From Verrucomicrobiales bacterium (GTDB lineage Bacteria; Verrucomicrobiota; Verrucomicrobiia; Verrucomicrobiales; DEV007): a stretch of 64,000 nt of DNA. Shown in pieces: positions 16,615 to 26,220 of this stretch; position 1 is the stretch's first letter; every line of letters begins with the position of its first letter. The translations under genes were made by a program, and so were the position numbers. The notes under the pieces are model-generated. The model ran no database searches. It was given only the letters and a program-made list of their open reading frames with translations, and was not told the DNA's origin. The stretch lies in NCBI GenBank assembly GCA_029233965.1, contig JARGOP010000001.1, positions 62,001 to 126,000 on the forward strand, read 5' to 3'.

Positions 16615-19230
16615 TTATCCTCTTCCGAAGACCCGGCCAAGCTGCTCAGTGACTCCGAGGGCATTCTCCCAACGCCTGACAAAAAGATCGAGAAGATAGA
16701 TCACGATGAAAGCCATGAGAATCCACGGCCAGAGTTCTTCGTGACGGGAGACATCGGTTCCGGTGAGCTCAAGACCATCCTCCGGAGTTTCGATGAAGGT
16801 TCCCCCGGTGATTTCGCAGACCTGGCGGAGAAGCGCTTCATCAACCTGACCGGTCGCCACCTCCGTGGAGGGGTTGTGGACGTAGCCGGCGGAGACGAGT
16901 TGAGATCCGGATCGGGCGCGGACGAGATAGACGCCCGGTTCGACGGGGCGAAACGAGGAGGCATACCACCCCGGTCCCTCCTGCTCCAGCTTGAGGGTGG
17001 AGACCGCGTTCATTCCCGACCCGAGCGCGTTGGCGGGAACGTGAAAGATATCCGCTTCGACGGTGGCTCCGTTTCGACGGGTCCCGGCGTCTTCGGCAAG
17101 ATCCACCGCGATGGAGACGTTTTCTCCCTGCTCTTCGAGACGCAGGTCCATGTTCAGCCCCTGCGGTGCACGGGCCGTTTCGCGGAGAATTTGTGACCAG
17201 AGCTGGCTGTATCCATTCCAGTCGGTCACCCACAGTGCAGCCCAGCGTGATTTACAATCCGAGGTGAAGGCGGTGACCTTGCCGAGCCCGAACCGCCAGT
17301 GCGCGAGAAGTGGATCTCCGGTGTCGGTCACGAGAGGCACTTGCGCGGTCGCTTTGCGGTTCGTCTTCACATAGCCAAGGAGCGGCGGCGCCTCCCCGTC
17401 AGCCCAGTCCCGCAACATGGGATGGGCTTCGACAAGCCGCGGCTCAAAGGCATCTTCACGAATCATGCGCCCGGTGTGGGTCATCGTGTCCTGGGTGAAA
17501 ATCCGGGTGATCGCAGTCGGATCCATCGTGACGTAACTCTGTCCCCCACCCGCTGCGGCGATTCCCTGCAAGAGTCCGACCTGCGCCCCGGCCCCAACCG
17601 CAACAGTTGAGATCGTGATCCCCTCGGCGTGGCACTGGCTCGCGAGAGCCTGGTATCCCTGGCCCGAAGTCTGTCCGTCGGTGAGGACAATCATGTGTTT
17701 GATCTTGGTTTTGACGCCGTTCAATTCCTCACGGGCCATGACCATACCGGGGTAGATGTTCGTGCCTCCCCCGGAACCCAGCAGCGAGATCTGATTCGCG
17801 ATTGCACTGGTGGAGGTGACCTTGGTCATCGGGACAATCTCATGAACCTGGGAATCGAAGGCGTAGATGCCGATGTAGTCATCCGTCGATAGCAGTTCGG
17901 CAGTGGCGATGGCGGCGCTCTTGCAAATCTCAATTTTCTGGCCGGCCATCGAGCCGGAGCGGTCCATCACGAGCGCGAGGGCGGAACTCTGCATCTCCTC
18001 CTGGTCGGGAGCTTTGAGTTTGACGGGGAGGATCTCTTCGATCGGGGTGCGGTAATAGCCCCCGACTCCGAAAGAATTCATGCCGCCGGCCATGACAAAT
18101 CCGCCGCCCAGATTCTCGACGTAGTCGCGAATCGCGCTCATGCGGGTTTCCCCGATGCGGTGGGCGGGAATGTCGGAAAGGATGATCCCGTCGTAGCCGG
18201 CGAGCTGCTGCAGTGACTCCGGCAGGCCTTCCGGCGAGCGGACGTCAAGGCGGATTCCTTCGCGCTCCATCGCGCCGGCGAGGTAGCGGCTCTCCCCTTC
18301 CTCGCCTTCCACGTAAAGCCAGAGCGGCTTACCGCGGACATCAACGATGCTGAGAGCCTCGTTGTTCTCGGGGATACGGTCTCTACCTTCGAATCCCTCA
18401 ATGACAACGCGATAGTTGTAGATGTTCCGCTGCTCGGGAACCCGTTTGAAGCGATGGATCAGGGTTTCGCCGGGAACCAGATCGACCTCGACCGCATCGA
18501 CTTCCACTCCATTCTCAAAAAGGCGGAGCCTTCCGGGGCCCTCCAGGGATCCGTCGACTGTCGCTTCGAGTTCGAGGCTGGCTCCCTCATTGAGACGGGA
18601 CTGTGAACTGGTGAGCCTGGTGACACGAACATCCGGCTGGATATCGCCGGCAATGCCCGCGGCGTGGATTTTAATTCCTGAAATGGCCGCCTCTTCGGCA
18701 GCGGCGAGGAGGCTGCCTCCTGTCTCGACCCCGTCACCGACGAGGACAATGTGCTTTGAGGTTCCTGTCGGAAAGAGTCCCCGCGCGAGAGTGACGGCCC
18801 GTTCGTAGTTGGAGGAAGCGCCGATCGCTTCCGCAAGACGGGCCCGCTCTTCCGGGAGCACTTCTTCGGCACTGCGATCAGGGTAGCTGATGAGTTCCGG
18901 TGAGGTTCCGGCGGCGATGTATCCGACTGGTGGATTCCCGTTGAGCGAGGAACGAATCGTTTCCGCCGCCGAGTAGACCGAACTGATCCCCGCTTCGCCT
19001 TCGCTCCGGCTGTGATCGAGCACAAACATCACGGCCTGCTCACGACTCGTGAGAATTCGCGCCGGCGACGCAATCGCAAGAATCCCGAGAATGACAAGGA
19101 GGGCCCGCAGGACAAAGAGGACCCGGCGGCGCTGCGGTCCCATGGGGTGAGTTGATTTCAGGTCACACCACCACAACAACGCAAGCGCAGGCAAAATCAG
19201 GAAAAGGGCATGAGGAAACAACCAGTCCAT
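16615..19230 (-). CDS. Membrane VWA protein with glutamine-amidotransferase-like domain
   Basis: This 871-residue protein has N-terminal membrane segments (about 3-20 and 36-56). A first VWA-like domain begins near residue 70, where the MIDAS reads DHSRS and is probably degenerate. A beta-rich stretch and a class I glutamine-amidotransferase-like domain follow (about 295-410, GYDGIILSDIPAHRIG and GGGFVMAGG). A second VWA domain carries an intact MIDAS, DRSGSMAG, near residue 421, with VLTDGQTSG further on. A last membrane helix (LWPWILMAFIVIYLLDLF) is near 840. It belongs to the MoxR-DUF58-BatA block, whose members are thought to act as metal-dependent adhesion or chaperone-like scaffolds in the membrane. 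It starts 22 bases after the BatA gene. Confidence 0.85.
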   Translation of the reverse strand: MDWLFPHALFLILPALALLWWCDLKSTHPMGPQRRRVLFVLRALLVILGILAIASPARILTSREQAVMFVLDHSRSEGEAGISSVYSAAETIRSSLNGNPPVGYIAAGTSPELISYPDRSAEEVLPEERARLAEAIGASSNYERAVTLARGLFPTGTSKHIVLVGDGVETGGSLLAAAEEAAISGIKIHAAGIAGDIQPDVRVTRLTSSQSRLNEGASLELEATVDGSLEGPGRLRLFENGVEVDAVEVDLVPGETLIHRFKRVPEQRNIYNYRVVIEGFEGRDRIPENNEALSIVDVRGKPLWLYVEGEEGESRYLAGAMEREGIRLDVRSPEGLPESLQQLAGYDGIILSDIPAHRIGETRMSAIRDYVENLGGGFVMAGGMNSFGVGGYYRTPIEEILPVKLKAPDQEEMQSSALALVMDRSGSMAGQKIEICKSAAIATAELLSTDDYIGIYAFDSQVHEIVPMTKVTSTSAIANQISLLGSGGGTNIYPGMVMAREELNGVKTKIKHMIVLTDGQTSGQGYQALASQCHAEGITISTVAVGAGAQVGLLQGIAAAGGGQSYVTMDPTAITRIFTQDTMTHTGRMIREDAFEPRLVEAHPMLRDWADGEAPPLLGYVKTNRKATAQVPLVTDTGDPLLAHWRFGLGKVTAFTSDCKSRWAALWVTDWNGYSQLWSQILRETARAPQGLNMDLRLEEQGENVSIAVDLAEDAGTRRNGATVEADIFHVPANALGSGMNAVSTLKLEQEGPGWYASSFRPVEPGVYLVRARSGSQLVSAGYVHNPSTEVATGQVDEALLRQVCEITGGTFIETPEDGLELTGTDVSRHEELWPWILMAFIVIYLLDLFVRRWENALGVTEQLGRVFGRG

Positions 19231-19252
19231 TCAGGAGGGGCGGAAAAATCGA

Positions 19253-21145
19253 TCAGTAGACGGCATGGCGGTGAAAGAGCCAGCTCTCGAGGAGGAGGAT
19301 GAAAACGAGGGCGGAGAGAATCCAGAGTTTGAGCTTCCCGCCGACACCACCAACGGCGGTGAAATAGCTTTCATCGGTAGCGGCGGTGGCCTCCGGTTGA
19401 ATCGGGATATCGCTTTCAGCGGCGGATAAAATATGGGAGGTGCCCTGCTGCTCGAGGTCACCCTCTACGTTGAATGTTTTCCAAACGCCAATGCGATCCA
19501 TTTCGATGACATCCGCTTCGAGGGGACGTCGTCGCACCGCCATCTCACGTCCCTCCCACTGGGACCATTCAATGGTTTCCCCACGAACCCGTGCGAGATC
19601 CCCGGTCGAGAGCAACTCAACTCCGGTCGAACTCAGATCCGCCCGGTCAACACACCAGAGCAGGGCATTGCCCATGAGGAGTGGAAACGAAGCGGTGAGC
19701 GGAAGTCTTTCGGATGCTCCGGGCGAGAATCCCATGATAACCAGTCGCTGCCCCTTCACTTCCCCGGCCGCGAGGATCGGGTCCTGACCGGCGAGCCAGA
19801 GAGGTTCGAGGGATCCCGCACTCTGGAATACGGAGGTCTGCGTGAGGGCGACGCGGCTGCTGCTGACCCGGAAGAGAACGGGGTGCGAATCGTTGCCGAC
19901 ACGGATTGAGTCGTAGGGAATCGGATTGGCGAGAGCGCGAGCCAGGACCGGACCGGAACTCCCCGGCGGGTTGATGACCACGGCGGGTATATCTTCGGGC
20001 CACTCCTCCGGAAGCCACCCGTCAAAAATGACTGCGTCGACCTCGTCGGCGAGTGGCCAGGCGCTCGGCGAACCTTTGAGCAGTTCGAAGCGTCCGGACT
20101 CCTGAATCGATGAAAGCGCGAACCTCGTGTAAGGGTCCTCCTTATCGTCCGGACGGATCCACGCTGCGAGAACCGGCTGCACGTCCGGCAACGGGATCGT
20201 GATGGTGTCATCAAGCGGGAAGACGTCGTTTTCAGTCTTTAGATGAAGTCTCAACAATTGATCGCTCACGCCGTTGAGGCGGAACGTCAGTCCGACTCGT
20301 TCTCCGGGGCTCAAATCGATTTCGCGATGCTGATTCGGGATGCCTCCAACACTGACCTCGAGCCGCGACGTGAGCGGCGTGGCGGCGGCCTCATTCATCG
20401 ACAGTTGGACGTAGACTTCGTACCGTGAGTATTCGAGGGGGACGGGCCGAATCTGAAAGGCGGTGATGCCGGTGTTCGTTGCGGTCTCCCGCGCGAGGAT
20501 GAGTTCACGAATCGCAATCTCCGGTTCGTTTCCAGGGCGGGATTCGTCCTCCTTGAAGGAATGATCTGAGAGATGCCAGATCGCGGCCGGTTTCTCCAGT
20601 CCGGCGATGAGGCGGGCAACTTCAAAAGCGGCTTCGGTCTTTTCAACCATGGGACGCAAGGTCACCAACTCGAGTTGCGAGATGAGTTCGCGTCGTTTGA
20701 AGGTGCGTGGCTGGAGGACTTCCGCGCGGACATCGTAGGCAATCAGGGCAACGCCGACTTCGTCCGGAACTTTTTCAAGACGCTCCCGGAGAATCCGTTT
20801 GGCGGCGTCGAGCCGGGACTCCCCTTCGTCATCGGTCACCGCCATGGAGGCGGACCGGTCGAGAAGGATCACGACAGTCCGGTATTGGTCCGGGTCATCC
20901 TGCGTCGCGATGAGCCGGGAAAGAACAAACACCGCGAGGCTCAGCATCAGAATCGTAAGAACGAAAGAGATCCATTTCTTCAGTCTCCTCAGCCAGGCCG
21001 ACTCCTGATGCTCTCTCGCAAGCGTCTTGAAAAACACGAGCGTGGCAACATTGACGGTCTTCGACTTTCTCCGAAAGAGGTAGAGCATCAGCGGGATGAT
21101 CCCGAGAAGCAGCAACCAGAGAAATTGAGGCGTCAAAAACTGCAT
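19253..21145 (-). CDS. BatA/aerotolerance-type VWA membrane protein
   Basis: This 630-residue protein begins with the BatA N-terminal signature: MQFLTPQFLWLLLLGIIPLML, an LFRRK stop-transfer stretch, and a second helix near 59-78. A VWA domain with MIDAS LLDRSASMAV starts near residue 93. A long periplasmic beta-rich region follows, then a C-terminal helix (LKLWILSALVFILLLESWLF, near 608). BatA-type proteins work with MoxR ATPases in the membrane; the exact target is unknown. It lies between the DUF58 gene (12 bases) and the larger VWA gene (22 bases) in one transcription unit. Confidence 0.87.
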   Translation of the reverse strand: MQFLTPQFLWLLLLGIIPLMLYLFRRKSKTVNVATLVFFKTLAREHQESAWLRRLKKWISFVLTILMLSLAVFVLSRLIATQDDPDQYRTVVILLDRSASMAVTDDEGESRLDAAKRILRERLEKVPDEVGVALIAYDVRAEVLQPRTFKRRELISQLELVTLRPMVEKTEAAFEVARLIAGLEKPAAIWHLSDHSFKEDESRPGNEPEIAIRELILARETATNTGITAFQIRPVPLEYSRYEVYVQLSMNEAAATPLTSRLEVSVGGIPNQHREIDLSPGERVGLTFRLNGVSDQLLRLHLKTENDVFPLDDTITIPLPDVQPVLAAWIRPDDKEDPYTRFALSSIQESGRFELLKGSPSAWPLADEVDAVIFDGWLPEEWPEDIPAVVINPPGSSGPVLARALANPIPYDSIRVGNDSHPVLFRVSSSRVALTQTSVFQSAGSLEPLWLAGQDPILAAGEVKGQRLVIMGFSPGASERLPLTASFPLLMGNALLWCVDRADLSSTGVELLSTGDLARVRGETIEWSQWEGREMAVRRRPLEADVIEMDRIGVWKTFNVEGDLEQQGTSHILSAAESDIPIQPEATAATDESYFTAVGGVGGKLKLWILSALVFILLLESWLFHRHAVY

Positions 21146-21157
21146 GCGATTCCGGAA

Positions 21158-22081
21158 TCAGGAAGCTCCCCCGGCGAGAGCGGAGCCGCGTGAGAGAAGA
21201 TCGAGAAAGAGTTCATCGAACGGATTGTCCGTTCGCCACCGTTGGTAGTCGATTTGACGGGACTGACATGACTTTTCGATATCGGTCAGGAATGCTTCGT
21301 AGCGCTCTTCGTAGCGTTTGCGGTCACGCGGGGTAATCCAGAGTCGCCGGTGCTCCTGCGTCTCGACATCGACCAGTTCGATTTCCCCGTCGAGATCCGG
21401 CTTCGCCTCTCCGGGATGAAACACCTGAATGAAGTGGACTTCACCGGGCCACTTCGCAGCATGGCGAACCGCCTCTCTCGCCTCGTCGACATCCTGTCCG
21501 TAGAGGTCGGAAATGACAAAGATGATCCCATAGCGACGGCGGCTTGGTTGAAAGTTTGCAAAACACTTCTCCAGGTCTGTGATTCCCCCGAACTCCAATC
21601 CTCCGGCAAAATCGAGGACGCGCTGGAGACTTCCCTGCCCTTTCAGCGGCGGTGGCGGATCTCCCACCGTATCCCCCATCGAATAAAGACTGACGCGGTG
21701 ATGACCGACCAGCCCCATGTAGGCGAGGGCGACGGCGAGCTTCAGGGCGGTGCTGCGCTTTTCGTCATGTGGAGCTTGCATCGAGGCGCTCGTGTCGACC
21801 ACAACATGGACGTGAAACTCCTGAATCTCTTCGTAGAGCCGGATAAAGAGGCGGTCGAGACGGGCGTAGAGGCGCCAGTCGATCGCCCGATAGTCGTCGC
21901 GGGGCGTGTAGTGACGAAAGTCTTTGAACTCGCGGGTGAAGCCGGTCGCGGGAGTCGACTGCAAGCCTTTCCGCCGGAGCTGTTTTCTTTTCCTCAAGCG
22001 CAGGAAAAGGGCCCGGAGCCGATCGAGGAAATCGGCGTCAAAGAGTTCGTCCTGCGAATTTGCTGGCGGAGAGACGGCCAT
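21158..22081 (-). CDS. DUF58 domain-containing protein
   Basis: This 307-residue protein shows the DUF58 core FKDFRHYTPRDDYRAIDWRLYARLDRLFIR near residues 52-82, followed by a VWA-like domain with VVVDTSASMQ near 101 and FVISDLYG near 200. It has no signal peptide or membrane helix, so it is cytoplasmic. In MoxR operons DUF58 proteins probably link the ATPase to the membrane VWA proteins. The gene begins two bases after the stop of the giant TPR/PQQ gene and ends 12 bases before the BatA gene, so it is certainly in the same operon. Confidence 0.9.
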   Translation of the reverse strand: MAVSPPANSQDELFDADFLDRLRALFLRLRKRKQLRRKGLQSTPATGFTREFKDFRHYTPRDDYRAIDWRLYARLDRLFIRLYEEIQEFHVHVVVDTSASMQAPHDEKRSTALKLAVALAYMGLVGHHRVSLYSMGDTVGDPPPPLKGQGSLQRVLDFAGGLEFGGITDLEKCFANFQPSRRRYGIIFVISDLYGQDVDEAREAVRHAAKWPGEVHFIQVFHPGEAKPDLDGEIELVDVETQEHRRLWITPRDRKRYEERYEAFLTDIEKSCQSRQIDYQRWRTDNPFDELFLDLLSRGSALAGGAS

Positions 22082-22083
22082 GA

Positions 22084-25000
22084 TTATTCGTCGGTATTCC
22101 CTCCGGTTGAAGCGACGGGCTCAGCGAGTGATTTGAAAGAGACGAGGACGTTGCCACCGAACTGCGTCACATAGCTGTCTTCCGAGATCGAATCCTGAAT
22201 GGGAAGGCAGTATCTGGGCTCGCCGTTTTCGGGCAGGAAAACTGAGCCACGCCAGAGCGATTCCGCGCGGGCCTCATAGGGACGGACCTCGGTTACCGCC
22301 TTGAGGTGAGCCAGCAACTCAGGAGGAAACGCATGCGTGCCGATCACGCTTCCGGTGAGAGCATTCACCACCTTCGCGCCGACCTGCCCGCGAACGACGA
22401 GTTGGTTTCCGGAGAGGACGGCACGGAGGCTTGAACCTAAATCGCTGAGATTGATTTGCGACACCCTCTCCGTATTAAAATCCAGATGATGGAGAGTTTG
22501 CCCGTCGAGGAACCAGGCATGATTCTTCACGACACCAAGAAAGGTCCCGCTTGCAGGAAGATGACGGGAGGCAACCGGAAGCCGGAGTGAGAGACGGCGA
22601 AGTGCTTTGTCCTGCATGAGCCAGAGAAATCCGTCGGCGATCACGGCGTAGGATTCGGTGCCCTCCTGGAGGCGCTCCCGGGTCCAGTGAACCGCCGGGC
22701 TGACCATGGAAAGCCTTTCATTCTCCAGCGATGAGAGGAAACCGGAAGTCAGGTCGGAACGGGTGAAATCAACGAGGCGATTCACCGTGGGTGTCCCCGA
22801 TTCCACGGGGATCTCCTCACCGGGGTTCTCTCCCCTTTCCTTGCGCAAGGTCACCGGAAATGTCGTGGCAAAGGACCGGTCGAATCCCCAGAAAGGCTGC
22901 CCGGTGGCGACATCGAGGACTACGGATTGCCAACCATAGGCGAAGACACGATCCGCGGTGACATCGAGTCCGGCATTGAGCGAGGTGAGAAGGCCTTCGG
23001 GTTGCTCCTTCCACACGCGGGATTCCCAAAGCTGTTTCCCTGATTCGCTGTCGAAGGAGAAGACCGCGCCTTCGTCGGGTCGGAAAACGACGAGTTTTCC
23101 GTCAGCCATGTCCATGAGAGTATCCGGGCGGGCCCCTTCTGAAGGCGGAGCTTCCGCAGGAGGCCCGGCCTTCAGCTGGGCGGACCAGATCAGTTCCCCC
23201 TCGAGGCTTGAAAAGGCCTTCAAGTGATTCCCTGTGAGAATGAAGAAACGATCATCACCGACAAGAAAAGGACGAACATTTTTCACCTCCATGGAGTCGT
23301 TTCGCGGCGCGTCCGGTCGCGTGATGAATAGCCCGGGACGTGATCTTCCGGCGTCCTGCTCGCGCTGAACGAGGCGTTCGCGCCAGAGGAGTTTTCCGCT
23401 CTTTTGATCCAGTGAGTAGACCGTTCCCCGGTTGTCCAGCACGAGGATAAGATCACCGCTCCTGGCGAATTGTTCGATGCGTGCGCCGGGCTCGACTTCG
23501 AAGGCCCAGCCGAGCCCGGACTGAGTGAGGAGGCTTGTCGCGTTGAATCCCGGCTGAGGGCGGGATTCAGCCCGCGTCTGCATGACCAGGGCGGAGGCAT
23601 TGCTACCGTCGAGGGTGAGTCCGTCGGGGAATTCGATCAGAGCAATTTTCTGCTCCTCCAGCAAACCGTTGAGCCGGTTCAGCGCCTCGGAGGCCTCTTC
23701 CTCCCGTCCGAGAGTGCGCAAAACGATCGATCTCGTCCACTCGGTCCACGCCGCGTGTGTCAGGCTTTGGTCCTCACGGTCTACCGAAGCGAGAAGTGGA
23801 AGCGTTTCCTCGAAACGATTGGGGTCGCCGGTGGCAATCAGGCGGGAGACGGACCGCCAGAAGGAGGCCTGCAAATGATCGTCCAGCATCGTAAGGGAGT
23901 CTTCCCGGAGCGTAACCGGGGCGTCTTCACCCCGGAGTTGCCTGACGACGGCACGAAAATCAGATTCCCGGTTGAGCGACGCGAGGAGGGTAAGCCTCCG
24001 CTCCCAGCTGAAGACGTCCTCCGGAAGCAGCTTGTTCACGACGGCGAGCGCTTCCGCCGCCTGCCTGAGATACCCATACCCGACGAGGATTTCGATCGCC
24101 TCCTGAAGAATCTTCGGGGACTGAATTTCGGAGAAAGCGATGGTCGTGAGGAGAGACTGGGAGAGGTCAATGCGCTGTGTTCGATGGTAAAGAAGGGCCC
24201 GTTGGAGATCATACTCGGGCCGGTTCGCGGGATCTTCCTCTGCCAGGGCTTTCAATTGGGTTTCAACCTCAAGGGATGCCGCCGGAGCAACCTCCAGCAT
24301 GCCGACAAGAAATTTCCGGAGCCGGGTCTTCAGGGCAGTATCAAAGGTTCCGCTCTCGAGTTGGGTGCGGACCGCAAGAGCGATGGTTTCGACCTGAAGT
24401 TTCAACTTCCCCGCTTCGCAGAGGAGGACAAACTTCTCGACCTTGTCTTCGGGCCACTCGCCGCTGTCGAAAGAAAACCGTGCCTGTTCATTGGTGAAAA
24501 AGCGATCCAAGGTCTCCAGTTGCGTGTTCGCTGTCACGGTTGCTTCCAGCCATCGTGCGTATCGTTCCGGACTGTCCGCGATCTCGCGCATCCTCGGCGC
24601 AAAGGAAAGGGTCGCGTCTTCATCTCCGAGTTCTCCATACACTTCGATCAACATGAGGCCGAGTTCGAAATTGAAGGGCTCAGCTGCGATTCGCTTGGAA
24701 AGGACGGACCGCGCTGAGGCAAAGAACCCCTCGCTGATAAGAAATCCGGCGAGATCAGCGACCGATTCCGAAGTCGCGGAAGTGACGTCGAGCGTCGCGA
24801 TGAGTGGATCCACCGCCTCGTGATTCTCCCTTGAAACAAAAACCTCGGCGAGTTCCCGGGCGACATCGAGACGGTCCGGGTAATTGCGGACATAGCGTTC
24901 CAGGTAGACTCCCGCCGCCTCGACCCGGTCAATGCTCCGGAGATAGCGCTGCAGCTCGAGGATCCGGTCCGAGAGCTCAGCGGGTTCGAGGCCGGCGACG

Positions 25001-26220
25001 ACCACTTTGAAATCCTGCTCCGCCCCGGCATCCTTGCCCAGGGCGTAGCGGACTTTCACGAGCTGAAACCTGAGGTCAGCCCGTTCCGGATCCACCTCGA
25101 GACGCTCTTCGAGAAACGCCTCGAGCGCCCTGGGATCGTTCCCGGAGAGGAGCAACTCCAGGGCCCGGCTTTCGATAAGGCGCGAAGAGGACAGTTTGGT
25201 CGCGGCATTGAGAATGATGCGAATGGCTTCGGACTGCTTTTCGCTGGCGATCAGGATTTCAGCGTAGTCGAGCGCCGCGGTTTCGCTTTCCGGCTGTTCA
25301 TCATGGGCTTTCTTGAATTTCGCGATAATCTCTTCCCGCTCCGGAGCAGTCGCGACGACGGAGAGTCTCATCGAGAGTATTTCCCGCCTCCGCCAGTGGT
25401 CTCCGGCCAGCTTGCCCAGTAATTGATCAAGAACAGCTGCCGCTTCTCCTCCCCGTCCAATTTCGAGCAGGGCTGTCGCCTGCATCACCGACGCCTCGAT
25501 TTCACCGTCGGGCGTGAGGCCTCCGGCTGAAGCCTGTTTGATGGCCTCAAGGGAAAGGTCCCAGAAGAGGTAGCGCTGCATCAGTTTGGCGAGGGTGAGG
25601 TAGTTCGCCGATGACTGCCCTTCGATCGCGAGGAGCTTCGTGAGTTGCGTCCCGGCGAGTTTGCGGGCCTCGTCGCCCTCGGAGAGTTGGAGCAGCTCTT
25701 CGAGCCACTGACTCCGCCTCGCAACATTGGTTTCGAGGTCGATCGCCCGCGAGAGTGAGTCGAGAGCCCGCTCATCTCCCTTTCCTTCCAGAAAACGAAA
25801 CTGCAAATACTGGAGGGCTGGAAACTGCGGGTGCAGGGTCACTGCTGAAGTCACGAGTTCTCCGGCTCCTTCGCGTTTGTCACGATTCAAAATCTGAATG
25901 AGAACTGACTTGGCGCCGGCGTCGTCGGAATATTGCTCGATGTGGCTGCGGTAGAGACCGACCAGCTCATCCATTCGATCCGCTTCCCGATAAAGTCGGA
26001 TCAGTCCATCGAGCGGTGCCTCCAGCAAAGGATCATAATGAAGCGCTGTCCGATACTGGAGGGAAGCGTCTTCAAACTGCTCGACCGTGAGCGTCCGTTC
26101 CTGCGCAGCAGCCTCCCGGGATAGCAAGGGGGCGACCAACAGAGCCAGAGCCAGAGCCAGAGAAGAGCGTATGGCAGAACTCGGAAATGTCGGCAGACGA
26201 AGCATTCGCAAAGATCTCAA
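22084..26220 (-). CDS. Very large exported TPR plus PQQ beta-propeller protein
   Basis: This 1378-residue protein has a signal peptide ending near residue 39 (LLSREAAAQ). Residues about 45-850 are helical tetratricopeptide-like repeats (YRTALHYDPLLEAPLDGLIRLY, DARALEAFLEERLEVDPERADLR). From about 880 a beta-propeller follows with DNRGTVYSLDQKSGKLLWRERLV, SLEGELIWSAQLK and SESGKQLWESRVW. It is probably a periplasmic scaffold. Its start overlaps the moxR stop by four bases, so it is made together with the ATPase. A TPR/PQQ giant in this position replaces the smaller BatB/BatC-type TPR proteins of other phyla. Confidence 0.83.
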   Translation of the reverse strand: MRSLRMLRLPTFPSSAIRSSLALALALLVAPLLSREAAAQERTLTVEQFEDASLQYRTALHYDPLLEAPLDGLIRLYREADRMDELVGLYRSHIEQYSDDAGAKSVLIQILNRDKREGAGELVTSAVTLHPQFPALQYLQFRFLEGKGDERALDSLSRAIDLETNVARRSQWLEELLQLSEGDEARKLAGTQLTKLLAIEGQSSANYLTLAKLMQRYLFWDLSLEAIKQASAGGLTPDGEIEASVMQATALLEIGRGGEAAAVLDQLLGKLAGDHWRRREILSMRLSVVATAPEREEIIAKFKKAHDEQPESETAALDYAEILIASEKQSEAIRIILNAATKLSSSRLIESRALELLLSGNDPRALEAFLEERLEVDPERADLRFQLVKVRYALGKDAGAEQDFKVVVAGLEPAELSDRILELQRYLRSIDRVEAAGVYLERYVRNYPDRLDVARELAEVFVSRENHEAVDPLIATLDVTSATSESVADLAGFLISEGFFASARSVLSKRIAAEPFNFELGLMLIEVYGELGDEDATLSFAPRMREIADSPERYARWLEATVTANTQLETLDRFFTNEQARFSFDSGEWPEDKVEKFVLLCEAGKLKLQVETIALAVRTQLESGTFDTALKTRLRKFLVGMLEVAPAASLEVETQLKALAEEDPANRPEYDLQRALLYHRTQRIDLSQSLLTTIAFSEIQSPKILQEAIEILVGYGYLRQAAEALAVVNKLLPEDVFSWERRLTLLASLNRESDFRAVVRQLRGEDAPVTLREDSLTMLDDHLQASFWRSVSRLIATGDPNRFEETLPLLASVDREDQSLTHAAWTEWTRSIVLRTLGREEEASEALNRLNGLLEEQKIALIEFPDGLTLDGSNASALVMQTRAESRPQPGFNATSLLTQSGLGWAFEVEPGARIEQFARSGDLILVLDNRGTVYSLDQKSGKLLWRERLVQREQDAGRSRPGLFITRPDAPRNDSMEVKNVRPFLVGDDRFFILTGNHLKAFSSLEGELIWSAQLKAGPPAEAPPSEGARPDTLMDMADGKLVVFRPDEGAVFSFDSESGKQLWESRVWKEQPEGLLTSLNAGLDVTADRVFAYGWQSVVLDVATGQPFWGFDRSFATTFPVTLRKERGENPGEEIPVESGTPTVNRLVDFTRSDLTSGFLSSLENERLSMVSPAVHWTRERLQEGTESYAVIADGFLWLMQDKALRRLSLRLPVASRHLPASGTFLGVVKNHAWFLDGQTLHHLDFNTERVSQINLSDLGSSLRAVLSGNQLVVRGQVGAKVVNALTGSVIGTHAFPPELLAHLKAVTEVRPYEARAESLWRGSVFLPENGEPRYCLPIQDSISEDSYVTQFGGNVLVSFKSLAEPVASTGGNTDE

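Noticed and set aside
23470-24717. Open frame of 415 codons opposite the TPR/PQQ gene
   Set aside because: It lies antisense inside a continuous, motif-bearing gene and has no family features.
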